Positions 17,386 to 26,348 of a DNA stretch of 64,000 nucleotides are shown in pieces (the stretch's first letter is position 1; each line of letters begins with the position of its first letter). The notes beneath the pieces are model-generated. The model saw only the letters and a program-made list of their open reading frames with translations, was not told where the DNA came from and searched no databases. Source of the DNA: JBGSUZ01 sp963677505 (lineage in GTDB: Bacteria > Bacillota > Clostridia > Peptostreptococcales > Acidaminobacteraceae); assembly GCA_963677505.2 (NCBI GenBank), contig CAXXWB010000050.1, positions 11,764-75,763 on the forward strand, in the 5' to 3' direction. Both the position numbers and the translations under genes were made by a program.

Positions 17386-17635
17386 GTCTTTATTACAAAG
17401 AGCAGACCTGTATTTTTTCGTATTTTTGATTTTGTGAATCTTGTGACGAATTGATATTACGTAATTGTAACAATTTTGTATCCTTGTATGCAACTAAGTG
17501 CATATAAATTATTTATTTAGTGAAAATTCATGAAATTACGCCGAAAACCGCATAGTAAGCGCCTTTCTCTGCACAAACTGTCATAAATGTGGTATGGTTA
17601 ATGAGTGAAAAAATAATAATTGTGAGGCTTATACA
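17386..17635 (+). other. AT-rich leader region before the atp operon, with an inverted repeat
   Basis: No gene is seen here. The atp promoter must lie in this stretch, but I could not pick a convincing -35/-10 pair with correct spacing. A 6-base inverted repeat, TATGCA-N6-TGCATA at 17487-17504, could be a protein-binding site. It is unproven. Confidence 0.4.
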
Positions 17636-17872
17636 ATGGGTAAAAAAGATATCGGAATGTATAGTAACTTAATATATATTTCTCAAATCGGTATCATGAT
17701 GTTGACACCCATTTTAGGCGGGGTTTACATTGGTAATTATTTGAGTAATAAAATGGGTGGCAATATGATTCCTTTTATTGTCTGCCTAATGATAGGCATT
17801 ATTTCATCGTTTTATGAATTATATCGATTTTCTATAAAATATATTGAAAAAAATAAGAGAAAGAGGAAATAG
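17636..17872 (+). CDS. AtpZ/AtpI-family small membrane protein
   Basis: This 78-residue protein has two membrane helices (about residues 13-35 and 43-62) and a Lys/Arg-rich tail. Its central GGVYIGNYL plus the position at the head of an atp operon match the AtpZ (AtpQ) family of small proteins that accompany F-type ATP synthases, where roles in ion uptake or c-ring assembly have been proposed. The ATG at 17636 has a weak GAGG ribosome site. The gene is separated from the next by 4 bases. Confidence 0.8.
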   Translation: MGKKDIGMYSNLIYISQIGIMMLTPILGGVYIGNYLSNKMGGNMIPFIVCLMIGIISSFYELYRFSIKYIEKNKRKRK

Positions 17873-17876
17873 TCTC

Positions 17877-18281
17877 ATGGAAGAAGTTAAGGGTTTGCAA
17901 ATTGCGGTCATTAAATATACAGCCTTAATAGTGGTTATAGCATCGATAGCACTATTCGTAGGACTTAGCGCCAAAGCAATTCCTTTTATACTGAGCTTGA
18001 GTTTAGGCAGTGCTATGAGCGTTCTTATGTTTATGCAACTTGCCAATACAATCGTTAAGGCGACTTTTATGACGCCGTCTAAGGCAGAAATATATGTAAG
18101 TACACAGTATGCCATTCGATTTGCCATTATAGCCATTGTGCTTTTTATATCTACAAAAATGCCATATTTAAATGTATTTGCAACGGCTATGGGGATTTTA
18201 ACAGTTAAGGGTATTTTGTATGTTCTTCAATTGAGCGACAAAAAAAAAACGGAACAAAATCTTAAAAGAAAGGAGGAATAA
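17877..18281 (+). CDS. atpI: ATP synthase subunit I-like membrane protein
   Basis: This protein of about 134 residues has four predicted membrane helices and a charged C-terminus (KKKTEQNLKRKEE). Its size and location before atpB fit the AtpI family, which assists c-ring assembly in sodium-dependent enzymes. The sequence itself is weakly conserved, so the assignment leans on position. ATG at 17877 follows AGAGGAAA. An in-frame ATG at 17844 lies inside the preceding gene and is not preferred. Confidence 0.7.
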   Translation: MEEVKGLQIAVIKYTALIVVIASIALFVGLSAKAIPFILSLSLGSAMSVLMFMQLANTIVKATFMTPSKAEIYVSTQYAIRFAIIAIVLFISTKMPYLNVFATAMGILTVKGILYVLQLSDKKKTEQNLKRKEE

Positions 18282-18283
18282 CT

Positions 18284-18982
18284 TTGGGAGGATATGGACC
18301 GTATATAGTCATGGAGCTGCCTTTTGGGATTCAACTGAGCCAAACGGTAACAACGACTTGGTTTCTCATGGCAGTTATCATGGTACTTACTCTCTTAGGT
18401 ACGAAAAATTTGCAGATGGTACCCAATAAAAAGCAGATTGTTGTCGAAGCTTTAGTTGGTGGCATCAATGGTCTGACAAAGACCACTATGGGTGAAAAAA
18501 ATGTGCATTTTGCACCGTACATTGGAACGTTACTCATTTTAATTGGCTGCTCAAATCTCAGTGGACTTGTTGGGCTTAGACCCCCTACAGCGGATCTTAA
18601 CACCACACTAGGATTAGCACTGGTAACATTCTTTATGATTCAAGGATTTTCGATTTACAAAAAAGGAATCTTTGGTTATATCAAAGGATTTTTCCAACCA
18701 ATTTTCTTGATGGCACCAATCAATCTCGTAGGCGAGCTTGCACTACCTGTTTCTATGTCGTTCCGTCTCTTTGGTAACATTGTCGGCGGTTTGATTATGA
18801 TGAACTTGCTCTATGGTGCATTTGGATTTGCTACAGAAGCATTATTGCATATTCAAATTCCATTTTTACAAGTGGGGATTCCAGCATTCTTGCACATCTA
18901 CTTTGATTTATTTGCAGGATTGATTCAAGCGTTTATTTTCTCAATGCTTACAATGGTATTTGTTTCTAATGCACTAGACTAA
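18284..18982 (+). CDS. atpB: ATP synthase F0 subunit a
   Basis: Subunit a forms the ion half-channels next to the rotating c-ring. The 232 residues span about six helices. The essential arginine is visible in SMSFRLFGNIVGG, and the preceding INLVGELALPV and following FDLFAGLIQAFIF segments are typical. TTG at 18284 lies 7-8 bases after AGGAGG, which is located in the atpI end. The gene is part of the single atp transcription unit. Confidence 0.96.
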   Translation: MGGYGPYIVMELPFGIQLSQTVTTTWFLMAVIMVLTLLGTKNLQMVPNKKQIVVEALVGGINGLTKTTMGEKNVHFAPYIGTLLILIGCSNLSGLVGLRPPTADLNTTLGLALVTFFMIQGFSIYKKGIFGYIKGFFQPIFLMAPINLVGELALPVSMSFRLFGNIVGGLIMMNLLYGAFGFATEALLHIQIPFLQVGIPAFLHIYFDLFAGLIQAFIFSMLTMVFVSNALD

Positions 18983-19031
18983 AAACTATCAGATTTAGTA
19001 TGATTAACATTTGATTGAGGAGGATTTTATT

Positions 19032-19301
19032 ATGGATATGCTTATGGCTAAAGCAATTGTATTAACAGGTTCTGCAGTAGGTGCTGGTCTTGCGATGATC
19101 GCTGGTGTTGGTCCTGGTATCGGCCAAGGTTTTGCTGCTGGTAAAGGCTGTGAAGCTGTTGGTAGACAACCTGAAGCACAAGGCGACATCATTAAAACAA
19201 TGCTTTTAGGTTGTGCGGTTGCGGAATCAACTGGTATCTACGGTTTGGTTGTTGCACTTATTCTTTTGTTTGCAAACCCATTTGTAAACATGCTTGGCTA
19301 A
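19032..19301 (+). CDS. atpE: ATP synthase F0 subunit c, sodium-binding type
   Basis: This 89-residue hairpin protein forms the rotor ring. It carries every residue of the sodium-binding signature described for Ilyobacter tartaricus: Gln32 (GPGIGQG), Val63, Glu65, Ser66, Thr67 and Tyr70 (VAESTGIYG), at the same residue numbers. The enzyme is therefore predicted to use Na+ rather than H+. The polar loop RQPEA is intact. ATG at 19032 follows GAGGAGG by 7 bases. An upstream in-frame ATG at 19011 precedes that site and is rejected. Confidence 0.96.
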   Translation: MDMLMAKAIVLTGSAVGAGLAMIAGVGPGIGQGFAAGKGCEAVGRQPEAQGDIIKTMLLGCAVAESTGIYGLVVALILLFANPFVNMLG

Positions 19302-19344
19302 TTAGAACTTTGAGCAAACCCTATCAGTGGAAGGAGGCATTTGA

Positions 19345-19881
19345 ATGACTTTCTATGCATTGGCTTCCGAAGGCTTGAAGTTCGGACTTATCGAACCTGG
19401 CTGGACTATGCTATTCCAGCTGGCCAATACCTTCATTTTGTACATGTTTCTCCGTCGTTTTCTCTTTAAGCCGGTAACGGAATTTATGGCAAAGCGCGAG
19501 TCTGAAATCAAGACCAGTCTTGATACAGCTGAGAAGAAGAATCAGGAAGCTGAAAAATTATTGAGCGACTACCAAGAAAAAGTTAAAAACGTTGAAGCAG
19601 AAAGCAAAGAAATTGTTAGAAAGGCTGCTGCTAAAGCAGAGAACCGCGCTAACGATATTCTTCGTGCGGCTGAAGAACGCGTCGATGAATTTAAGCATAA
19701 CGCTGAAAAGGATATCGAAAGAGAAAAAACAAGAGCGATGCACCATATCAAAGATGAGATTTCATCACTTGCTATATTAGCGGCTTCAAAAATTATTGAA
19801 GAAGACTTATCAGACGATAAGCACCGACTAATGGCAGAAAAGTTCATTGACGAGGTAGGCGATACAAGATGGCAGAATTAG
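19345..19881 (+). CDS. atpF: ATP synthase F0 subunit b
   Basis: The b subunit is the stator stalk. It has one N-terminal membrane helix (about residues 18-38, TMLFQLANTFILYMFL) followed by a long charged coiled coil to residue 178. The family segment FLFKPVTEFMAKRE is present. GGAAGGAGG stands 7-8 bases before the ATG. It overlaps atpH by 13 bases, consistent with coupled translation of the two stator proteins. Confidence 0.95.
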   Translation: MTFYALASEGLKFGLIEPGWTMLFQLANTFILYMFLRRFLFKPVTEFMAKRESEIKTSLDTAEKKNQEAEKLLSDYQEKVKNVEAESKEIVRKAAAKAENRANDILRAAEERVDEFKHNAEKDIEREKTRAMHHIKDEISSLAILAASKIIEEDLSDDKHRLMAEKFIDEVGDTRWQN

Positions 19882-20411
19882 TGTCTAAAGTATACGCAGA
19901 AGCGATTTTTGAATTTGCGTTAGAGCTGAATAAAATTGATGAAGTCAACGAGGATATGCAAGGGATATGTCGGATTTTTGAAGAAAATCCTGAGTTTTTA
20001 GAACTCTATAAGACGCCTAACATTTCCTTAGATGAAAGAAAAACTTTGTTGGACCATACTTTTTCAGGGCATATAATGCCCGAAGTCCTCAATTTCCTTA
20101 AACTTTTAATCGATAAAAACAGAGGTTTTTATGTATTAGAAATTGGTAGCGAATTTGAGCACATGGTAGAGGAACACAAAGGTATTCTGAAGGGTGTTGT
20201 ACAGGTTACTTGTACCCTCACAGATGACCAAATCAAAAAACTTGAAGACAAACTCTCCACATCTACTGGTAAACAAGTTATATTAAGCCAAAAATTCGAT
20301 CCGAGTATTATTGGCGGAATCGTAGTTAGTCTTGGCGACAAAGTTATTGATAATTCGTTGAAGAAGAAACTCGATGACATGAAAGAAGACTTATTCCAGT
20401 TGATTGTCTAG
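19869..20411 (+). CDS. atpH: ATP synthase F1 subunit delta
   Basis: Delta connects the top of F1 to subunit b. The 180 residues show the family start MAELVSKVYAEAIFEFA, a helical N-terminal domain and the C-terminal DPSIIGGIVVSLGDKVIDNSL motif. The start lies inside atpF. Confidence 0.95.
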   Translation: MAELVSKVYAEAIFEFALELNKIDEVNEDMQGICRIFEENPEFLELYKTPNISLDERKTLLDHTFSGHIMPEVLNFLKLLIDKNRGFYVLEIGSEFEHMVEEHKGILKGVVQVTCTLTDDQIKKLEDKLSTSTGKQVILSQKFDPSIIGGIVVSLGDKVIDNSLKKKLDDMKEDLFQLIV

Positions 20412-20436
20412 TAAATAATTAGGAGTGATAAGGATC

Positions 20437-21969
20437 ATGAATCTTAGACCTGAAGAAATTAGCGCAATAATAAAAGCGCAAATTAAACAATATGAATCTA
20501 AGCTTCAAGTCGAAGACACTGGTACTGTTATTCAGGTAGGCGATGGTATCGCTAGAATTCACGGACTCGAAAAGTGTATGGCTGGCGAGTTGGTTGAATT
20601 CCCTGGGGACGTATTCGGTATGGTACTCAACCTTGAAGAAGAAAGTGTTGGTACCGTTTTATTCGGCTCGGACACGAACATCAAAGAAGGCGACACAGCG
20701 AAAAGAACAAAGAGAATCGTTGAAGTTCCAACTGGCGATGCTTTACTTGGGCGTGTTGTTAATGCACTTGGACAAGCCATTGATGGCAAAGGTCCAATAC
20801 AATCTACTACATTCAGACCAATTGAGAGCAACGCTCCTGGCGTTATTTCAAGAAAATCGGTTCATCAACCCCTTCAAACGGGAATCAAGGCAATTGACTC
20901 AATGATTCCAATCGGAAGAGGCCAACGTGAGTTGATCATCGGTGACCGTCAAACTGGTAAGACAACGATTGCAATCGACACAATTATGAATCAGAAGCAC
21001 GAAAATGTTATTTGTATTTACGTTGCTATTGGTCAAAAACAGTCGACGGTAGCTCAATTGGTTAAAAACCTTGAAGAAAACGATGCAATGAAGTACACAA
21101 TCGTTGTAGCGGCCACTGCTTCAGATCCAGCGCCACTTCAATACATTGCTCCATATGCCGGCGTTGCTATGGCAGAAGAGTTTATGTTTGCAGGCAAAGA
21201 CGTTTTAATCATCTATGATGATTTATCCAAGCACGCCGTGGCATACCGTGCCATGTCATTGCTTCTTAGAAGACCGCCAGGTCGTGAAGCTTACCCAGGG
21301 GATGTATTCTACATTCACTCAAGACTTCTTGAAAGAGCTTGTAAACTCAGCGATAAATTAGGCGGTGGTTCAATCACAGCTCTTCCTATCATTGAAACAC
21401 AAGCGGGCGACGTTTCTGCTTATATCCCTACAAACGTAATTTCGATTACAGATGGTCAGATTTATCTTGAATCTGAACTCTTCTTTGCTGGACAAAGACC
21501 TGCGGTAAACGCTGGTATTTCTGTATCTCGTGTAGGTGGTGACGCTCAAATTAAAGCAATGAAAAAGGTTGCTTCTAAAATCAAATTGGAACTTGCTCAA
21601 TATAGAGAACTTGCTGCATTTGCACAGTTCGGTTCTGAACTTGATAAAGAAACAAAAGCAACTCTTGATCATGGTGTTCGTTTGATGGAAATTTTAAAAC
21701 AAGGGCAAAATGATACAATGCCTGTTGAAGAACAAGTTATGGTCATTTATACCGTCATCAATAAACATATGATGGATATTCCTGTGAAACTCATCAAGCA
21801 ATTTGAAAAAGAATTCCTCACATATTTAAGAGAACAACATGTTGAAATCGGTGTTGCTATTAGAGAATCCAAAGATTTATCTGAAGATACGGTCAATAAG
21901 CTTGAAGCTGCTATTGCTGCATTTAAAGCTCAGTTCAATATGAGCGTGAGCCAAAAGAGCGTCGTATAA
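20437..21969 (+). CDS. atpA: ATP synthase F1 subunit alpha
   Basis: Alpha is the non-catalytic nucleotide-binding subunit of F1. The 510 residues have the P-loop GDRQTGKT, the ISVSRVGG region and the full-length C-terminal helical domain. ATG at 20437 lies after AGGAGTGATAAGG. The frame can start 4 codons earlier (GTG at 20425), but that start falls within the ribosome site. Confidence 0.97.
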   Translation: MNLRPEEISAIIKAQIKQYESKLQVEDTGTVIQVGDGIARIHGLEKCMAGELVEFPGDVFGMVLNLEEESVGTVLFGSDTNIKEGDTAKRTKRIVEVPTGDALLGRVVNALGQAIDGKGPIQSTTFRPIESNAPGVISRKSVHQPLQTGIKAIDSMIPIGRGQRELIIGDRQTGKTTIAIDTIMNQKHENVICIYVAIGQKQSTVAQLVKNLEENDAMKYTIVVAATASDPAPLQYIAPYAGVAMAEEFMFAGKDVLIIYDDLSKHAVAYRAMSLLLRRPPGREAYPGDVFYIHSRLLERACKLSDKLGGGSITALPIIETQAGDVSAYIPTNVISITDGQIYLESELFFAGQRPAVNAGISVSRVGGDAQIKAMKKVASKIKLELAQYRELAAFAQFGSELDKETKATLDHGVRLMEILKQGQNDTMPVEEQVMVIYTVINKHMMDIPVKLIKQFEKEFLTYLREQHVEIGVAIRESKDLSEDTVNKLEAAIAAFKAQFNMSVSQKSVV

Positions 21970-22023
21970 GATCTTGCTATAATAGATCGAATCTAAAGTA
22001 AATCGGTTAGGAGGACCTTGAAA

Positions 22024-22887
22024 ATGGCAGGAATGGGAACGCGCGACATCAAGCGCAAAATTAAATCCGTTAATAGTACGATGAAGATTACCAAAGCCAT
22101 GGAACTTGTGTCCACTGCAAAACTCAAGCGTGCAAAAGACAGATTGGAGTTGACCAAACCTTATTTCGATACGGTTTACAGCACCATTCAGGATATGCTT
22201 CGCAACGAGAAAAATTTAAAACATGAGTATTTAATAAAGCGAGAAGTCAAGAAGACTTTGTATATTGTCATTACTGGTGACCGAGGACTTTGCGGAGGTT
22301 ACAACAACAACGCAATCAAAATGGCGACAGAAGACATTGAAGATAAGTCAAAAGCGGCTCTAATTACGATTGGACGCCGGTCTCGTGATTTCTTTTCTAA
22401 AAACGGCTATGAGGTCATGAAAGAAATGACTCAGATCTCTGAACGCCCTGAATATGCTCATGCGCAAGAAATTGCGAGAACTTCTCTCAAGTGGTTTGCC
22501 AATGAAAAAGTGGATGAAATCAAGTTGGTTTACACCCAAATGAACAGCACGATTTCCCAAGAGGCGAAAATTATTCATTTACTCCCAGTTGTCAGTGACG
22601 GTGCAACGAGCATCGAAACCAAACGCAGTGGGTATACGAATTATGAACCGTCTCCAGAAGTGGTTCTCGGCTATGTCATTCCAAAATATATTGAAAGCGT
22701 TATTTATGGCGCTCTTATTGAGTCTTCGGCTTCAGAACAAGCTGCTAGACGTTTGGCAATGGAAAGTGCATCGGACAATGCTGATGAGATGATTCAGGAT
22801 CTTATCCTGTTCAGCAACCAAGCTCGTCAAGCAGCAATTACCCAAGAGATTTCAGAAATTGTTGGAGGCGCGGAAGCCCTCAAATAG
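22024..22887 (+). CDS. atpG: ATP synthase F1 subunit gamma
   Basis: Gamma is the central rotor shaft. The 287 residues start with the conserved RDIKRKIKSVNSTMKITKAM helix and end with the matching C-terminal helix (NQARQAAITQEISEIVGGAEAL), and the GDRGLCGGYN segment is intact. ATG at 22024 is 9 bases after AGGAGG. A TTG two codons earlier is too close to it. Confidence 0.96.
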   Translation: MAGMGTRDIKRKIKSVNSTMKITKAMELVSTAKLKRAKDRLELTKPYFDTVYSTIQDMLRNEKNLKHEYLIKREVKKTLYIVITGDRGLCGGYNNNAIKMATEDIEDKSKAALITIGRRSRDFFSKNGYEVMKEMTQISERPEYAHAQEIARTSLKWFANEKVDEIKLVYTQMNSTISQEAKIIHLLPVVSDGATSIETKRSGYTNYEPSPEVVLGYVIPKYIESVIYGALIESSASEQAARRLAMESASDNADEMIQDLILFSNQARQAAITQEISEIVGGAEALK

Positions 22888-22923
22888 TCAACTAAATTTT
22901 GTGAGAAAGGATGTGAACTCGAT

Positions 22924-24318
22924 ATGGAACATATGATTGGTAAAGTCGTATCTATCATTGGCCCGGTTCTCGATATTCGTTTCGAGGCGGATCACTTGCC
23001 AGCTATTTACGACGCCGTCAAAATCGAGTACAACGATATCAAACTCACCGTTGAAGTAGCACAGCACATTGGTAATAACACAGTAAGATGTGTTTCCATG
23101 TCTTCTACTGACGGTTTAATAAGAGGTGTAGACGCTGTTGCAACAGGCGCGCCGATTACTGTCCCAGTTGGTAAACCGACTCTTGGTCGCTTAATCAACG
23201 TACTTGGGGAAGCAATCGATGAGAAAGAGCCACTTGTTTCAGAAAATTACCTTCCAATTCATAGAGAAGCCCCTCTTTTCGAAGAGCAAGAGACGGCGAC
23301 AGAAATTCTTGAAACAGGGATTAAAGTTGTTGACCTTATTGCGCCTTATGCAAAGGGTGGTAAAATCGGCCTCTTCGGGGGTGCCGGCGTAGGTAAAACA
23401 GTTCTAATTCAAGAGCTCATCAACAATATTGCAACGGAGCATGGTGGTTTATCCGTATTTGCAGGCGTAGGCGAAAGAACGCGTGAAGGAAATGACCTTT
23501 ACCATGAAATGATTGAATCAGGTGTTATCGACAAGACAACACTTGTTTTCGGACAAATGAACGAACCGCCTGGGGCACGTATGCGTGTAGGTCTTACAGG
23601 CCTTACAATGGCAGAATATTTCCGTGATACAGAAGGTAAAGACGTACTTCTCTTCATCGATAATATCTTCCGTTTCACACAAGCGGGTTCTGAAGTATCG
23701 GCCCTTCTCGGTCGTATGCCTTCAGCCGTAGGTTACCAACCAACACTTGCAACAGACATGGGTGCCCTTCAAGAAAGAATCACATCGACTAAAAAGGGTT
23801 CTATCACATCTGTTCAAGCGGTTTACGTACCAGCGGATGACCTTACTGACCCAGCGCCTGCAACAACGTTCTCACATCTTGATGCAACGACAGTTCTTTC
23901 AAGAAAGATTTCAGAGTTAGGGATTTACCCTGCGGTTGACCCACTTGACTCTGTATCAAGAATCTTGACACCTGAAGTTGTTGGACAAGAGCATTACGAC
24001 GTTGCAAGACGTGTACAAGAAATTCTTCAAAGATATAAAGAACTTCAAGATATTATTGCTATCCTCGGTATGGATGAACTTTCAGACGAAGATAAATTGG
24101 TTGTTGCTCGTGCTAGAAGAGTACAAAGATTCCTTTCACAACCATTTAACGTTGCTGAGCAGTTCACTGGTATGGACGGTAAATATGTTCCAATCAGCGA
24201 AACTGTAAGAGGCTTCAGAGAGATTCTCGACGGTCTCCACGACGATCTACCTGAACAAGCATTCCTACTTGTAGGTACAATTGATGAAGCTGTAGAAAAA
24301 GCGAAAAGTATGAAGTAG
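22924..24318 (+). CDS. atpD: ATP synthase F1 subunit beta
   Basis: Beta is the catalytic subunit. The 464 residues carry the P-loop GGAGVGKT, the catalytic GERTREGND, the Walker B LLFIDNIFRF and the DELSDED motif that contacts gamma. The ribosome site is modest (AAAGGATG) about 10 bases upstream. Confidence 0.98.
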   Translation: MEHMIGKVVSIIGPVLDIRFEADHLPAIYDAVKIEYNDIKLTVEVAQHIGNNTVRCVSMSSTDGLIRGVDAVATGAPITVPVGKPTLGRLINVLGEAIDEKEPLVSENYLPIHREAPLFEEQETATEILETGIKVVDLIAPYAKGGKIGLFGGAGVGKTVLIQELINNIATEHGGLSVFAGVGERTREGNDLYHEMIESGVIDKTTLVFGQMNEPPGARMRVGLTGLTMAEYFRDTEGKDVLLFIDNIFRFTQAGSEVSALLGRMPSAVGYQPTLATDMGALQERITSTKKGSITSVQAVYVPADDLTDPAPATTFSHLDATTVLSRKISELGIYPAVDPLDSVSRILTPEVVGQEHYDVARRVQEILQRYKELQDIIAILGMDELSDEDKLVVARARRVQRFLSQPFNVAEQFTGMDGKYVPISETVRGFREILDGLHDDLPEQAFLLVGTIDEAVEKAKSMK

Positions 24319-24346
24319 CCATCGGCTATTTCACGGAGGTGAAAAG

Positions 24347-24754
24347 ATGGCTGCGACATACGCACTAGAAATCGTCACACCTGAGCGCTATTTCTTTGAC
24401 GGTCAGGTGGAAATGTTAATAACAAGAACGAGTCAAGGTGATATTGGGATTCTTAAAGGCCATGAAAATATGGTTGCGCCACTTGCAGTCGGTGAAATTC
24501 AAATCAAGCAAGGTGATGAGTTTAGATCAGCAGCTTGTTCAGGCGGATTCATGACTGTGACTCAGCAAAAAGTGACATTGATCACAGATGCTGCAGAATG
24601 GGCAGAAGACCTTGATATCGAACGTGCTCTGGCTGCAATGGAAAGAGCCAAAGCGCGCCTTCTAGAAAAAGACAAGCACACAGACTTAGCGAGAGCAGAA
24701 GTGGCATTAAAAAAAGCGATCAATAGACTTCGTGTGACGGGAAAAGATTTCTAA
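24347..24754 (+). CDS. atpC: ATP synthase F1 subunit epsilon
   Basis: Epsilon is the rotor subunit and ATPase inhibitor. The 135 residues have the beta-sandwich domain (LEIVTPERYFFDGQVEMLI, GDIGILKGHENMVAPL) and a two-helix C-terminal domain. GGAGGTG precedes the ATG. It ends the atp operon, 19 bases before the terminator that follows. Confidence 0.96.
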   Translation: MAATYALEIVTPERYFFDGQVEMLITRTSQGDIGILKGHENMVAPLAVGEIQIKQGDEFRSAACSGGFMTVTQQKVTLITDAAEWAEDLDIERALAAMERAKARLLEKDKHTDLARAEVALKKAINRLRVTGKDF

Positions 24755-24764
24755 AAAAACATTT

Positions 24765-24799
24765 AAAAGACACTCTGCATGACGCAGAGTGTCTTTTTT
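24765..24799 (+). terminator. Intrinsic terminator of the atp operon
   Basis: A perfect 14-base-pair stem (AAAAGACACTCTGC and its complement, loop ATGAC) is followed by a T tract. Confidence 0.95.
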
Positions 24800-24936
24800 C
24801 GCGAATCGAAAGTAAGAGAAATATATTTGGTAAATAATACAAAAAGAGTGAAGAAAAGATGAAAATTAGCGAAAACTAGTGAAAATACTTTTATTGCTAT
24901 GGAAGTCGACGACTAAATCATATATAATAAAATGGA

Positions 24937-24965
24937 TTGAAATAAAGTATGAGATAGTGTATAAT
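24937..24965 (+). promoter_or_regulatory. SigA-type promoter for murA
   Basis: TTGAAA at 24937-24942 and a perfect TATAAT at 24960-24965 have a 17-base spacer. The leader would be about 100 bases. Confidence 0.75.
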
Positions 24966-25013
24966 TTTGCCGTCTTATCTAAAATAAATGACAAGTTCTT
25001 TGATAATAAAAAT

Positions 25014-25040
25014 ACGGAAATGCAGGATGTCATTTTCCGT
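25014..25040 (+). promoter_or_regulatory. Leader hairpin upstream of murA
   Basis: ACGGAAATG pairs with CATTTTCCGT (one bulged T) around an 8-base loop, about 20 bases before the ribosome site. It lacks a T tract, so it is not a terminator. It could stabilise the transcript or do nothing. Confidence 0.35.
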
Positions 25041-25073
25041 TGAACGAAGTATTGTGTAGGAGGATTCCTTACC

Positions 25074-26330
25074 TTGGCTAGGATATTAGTAGAAACCAGT
25101 GGGGCCCTGAAGGGCAGAGTAAAAGTCAATGGCGCTAAAAATGCAGTATTGCCAATTATGGCGGCAGCATTATTAGCTGAAGATAAATGTATATTAGACG
25201 ACGTCCCAGAGCTTAGAGATGTAGAAGTCATGTCAGACATCTTACGTGCATACGGTGCGCAGGTCAGTTCGATAAAAAATGGTGTTATGGAAATCTCTAC
25301 ACCTGTGGTTAATAACACAATTGCACCAGATCATTTTGTTTCTGAAATGAGAGCATCCTTCTTTACAGCAGGTCCGATTTTGGGCAGATGCGGAAAAATC
25401 CGCATTCCTATGCCGGGTGGTTGTGCAATTGGTGCAAGACCTATTGATTTACACTTAAAAGGATTTGCAGCTTTAGGTGCAGATGTAAAAATTGATGGCG
25501 CCCATGTAGAATTAAAAGCAGAAAAATTAATTGGCGCCACCATTTATTTAGATTTTCCAAGTGTAGGGGCAACAGAAAATATTATGATGGCAGCTGTTTT
25601 GGCAGAAGGCCTTACAACTATTGAAAACTCTGCAGAAGAGCCTGAAATTATCGATTTAGCAAACTTCTTAAATAAAATGGGTGCCAACATCAAAGGCGCA
25701 GGTACAGACACCATCAGAATTTACGGTGTGAAGCGTTTAACTGGAACAAGACATGCGGTTATTCCGGACAGGATTGAGGCGGCGACTTACATGGTGGCGG
25801 CTGCAATTACCAATGGAGATGTTATTATTGATAATGTCGTACCGAGCCACTTAAAGCCAATCACTGCGAAGCTTAAAGAATGTGGTGTTTTGGTTGAAGA
25901 GACAGATGATACCCTTCGTGTAATTGGAAGAGGTAAAATCAATGCAGTTGATATAACGACCTTGCCATATCCAGGATTCCCTACAGATGTACAATCACAA
26001 TTTATGGCGTTGATGACAGTGGCCAGTGGCAAATCTCACCTTAATGAAACTGTTTTTGAAAACAGATTCATGCATGTAGATGAATTTGCTAAAATGGGCG
26101 CAGAAATTCATATAGACAAACATACAGCTGTTGTACACGGTGGTAATCCGTTAAAGGGCGCAGATGTTTATGCAACTGACTTACGGGCAGGTGCTGCATT
26201 AATTCTTGCAGGTTTGGTGGCAGAAGGTCAGACGAGAATTGGCAATATTTATCACATTGAAAGAGGTTATGCAGACATTATTCAACAACTTAAAGGATTA
26301 GGCGCTAAAATTGAGCGGATTGAAGAATAA
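25074..26330 (+). CDS. murA: UDP-N-acetylglucosamine 1-carboxyvinyltransferase
   Basis: MurA transfers enolpyruvate from phosphoenolpyruvate to UDP-GlcNAc, the first committed step of peptidoglycan synthesis. The 418 residues include Lys22-Asn23 (NGAKNAVLP), the fosfomycin-sensitive Cys117 in GGCAIGARPID and the GFPTDVQSQFMAL segment. TTG at 25074 follows AGGAGG by about 10 bases. The gene lies 18 bases before the mreB homologue and shares its transcript. murA followed by an mreB/mbl gene and flagellar rod genes resembles the Bacillus order around mbl-flhO-flhP. Confidence 0.97.
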   Translation: MARILVETSGALKGRVKVNGAKNAVLPIMAAALLAEDKCILDDVPELRDVEVMSDILRAYGAQVSSIKNGVMEISTPVVNNTIAPDHFVSEMRASFFTAGPILGRCGKIRIPMPGGCAIGARPIDLHLKGFAALGADVKIDGAHVELKAEKLIGATIYLDFPSVGATENIMMAAVLAEGLTTIENSAEEPEIIDLANFLNKMGANIKGAGTDTIRIYGVKRLTGTRHAVIPDRIEAATYMVAAAITNGDVIIDNVVPSHLKPITAKLKECGVLVEETDDTLRVIGRGKINAVDITTLPYPGFPTDVQSQFMALMTVASGKSHLNETVFENRFMHVDEFAKMGAEIHIDKHTAVVHGGNPLKGADVYATDLRAGAALILAGLVAEGQTRIGNIYHIERGYADIIQQLKGLGAKIERIEE

Positions 26331-26348
26331 GCCGAGGGGAGAATAACC

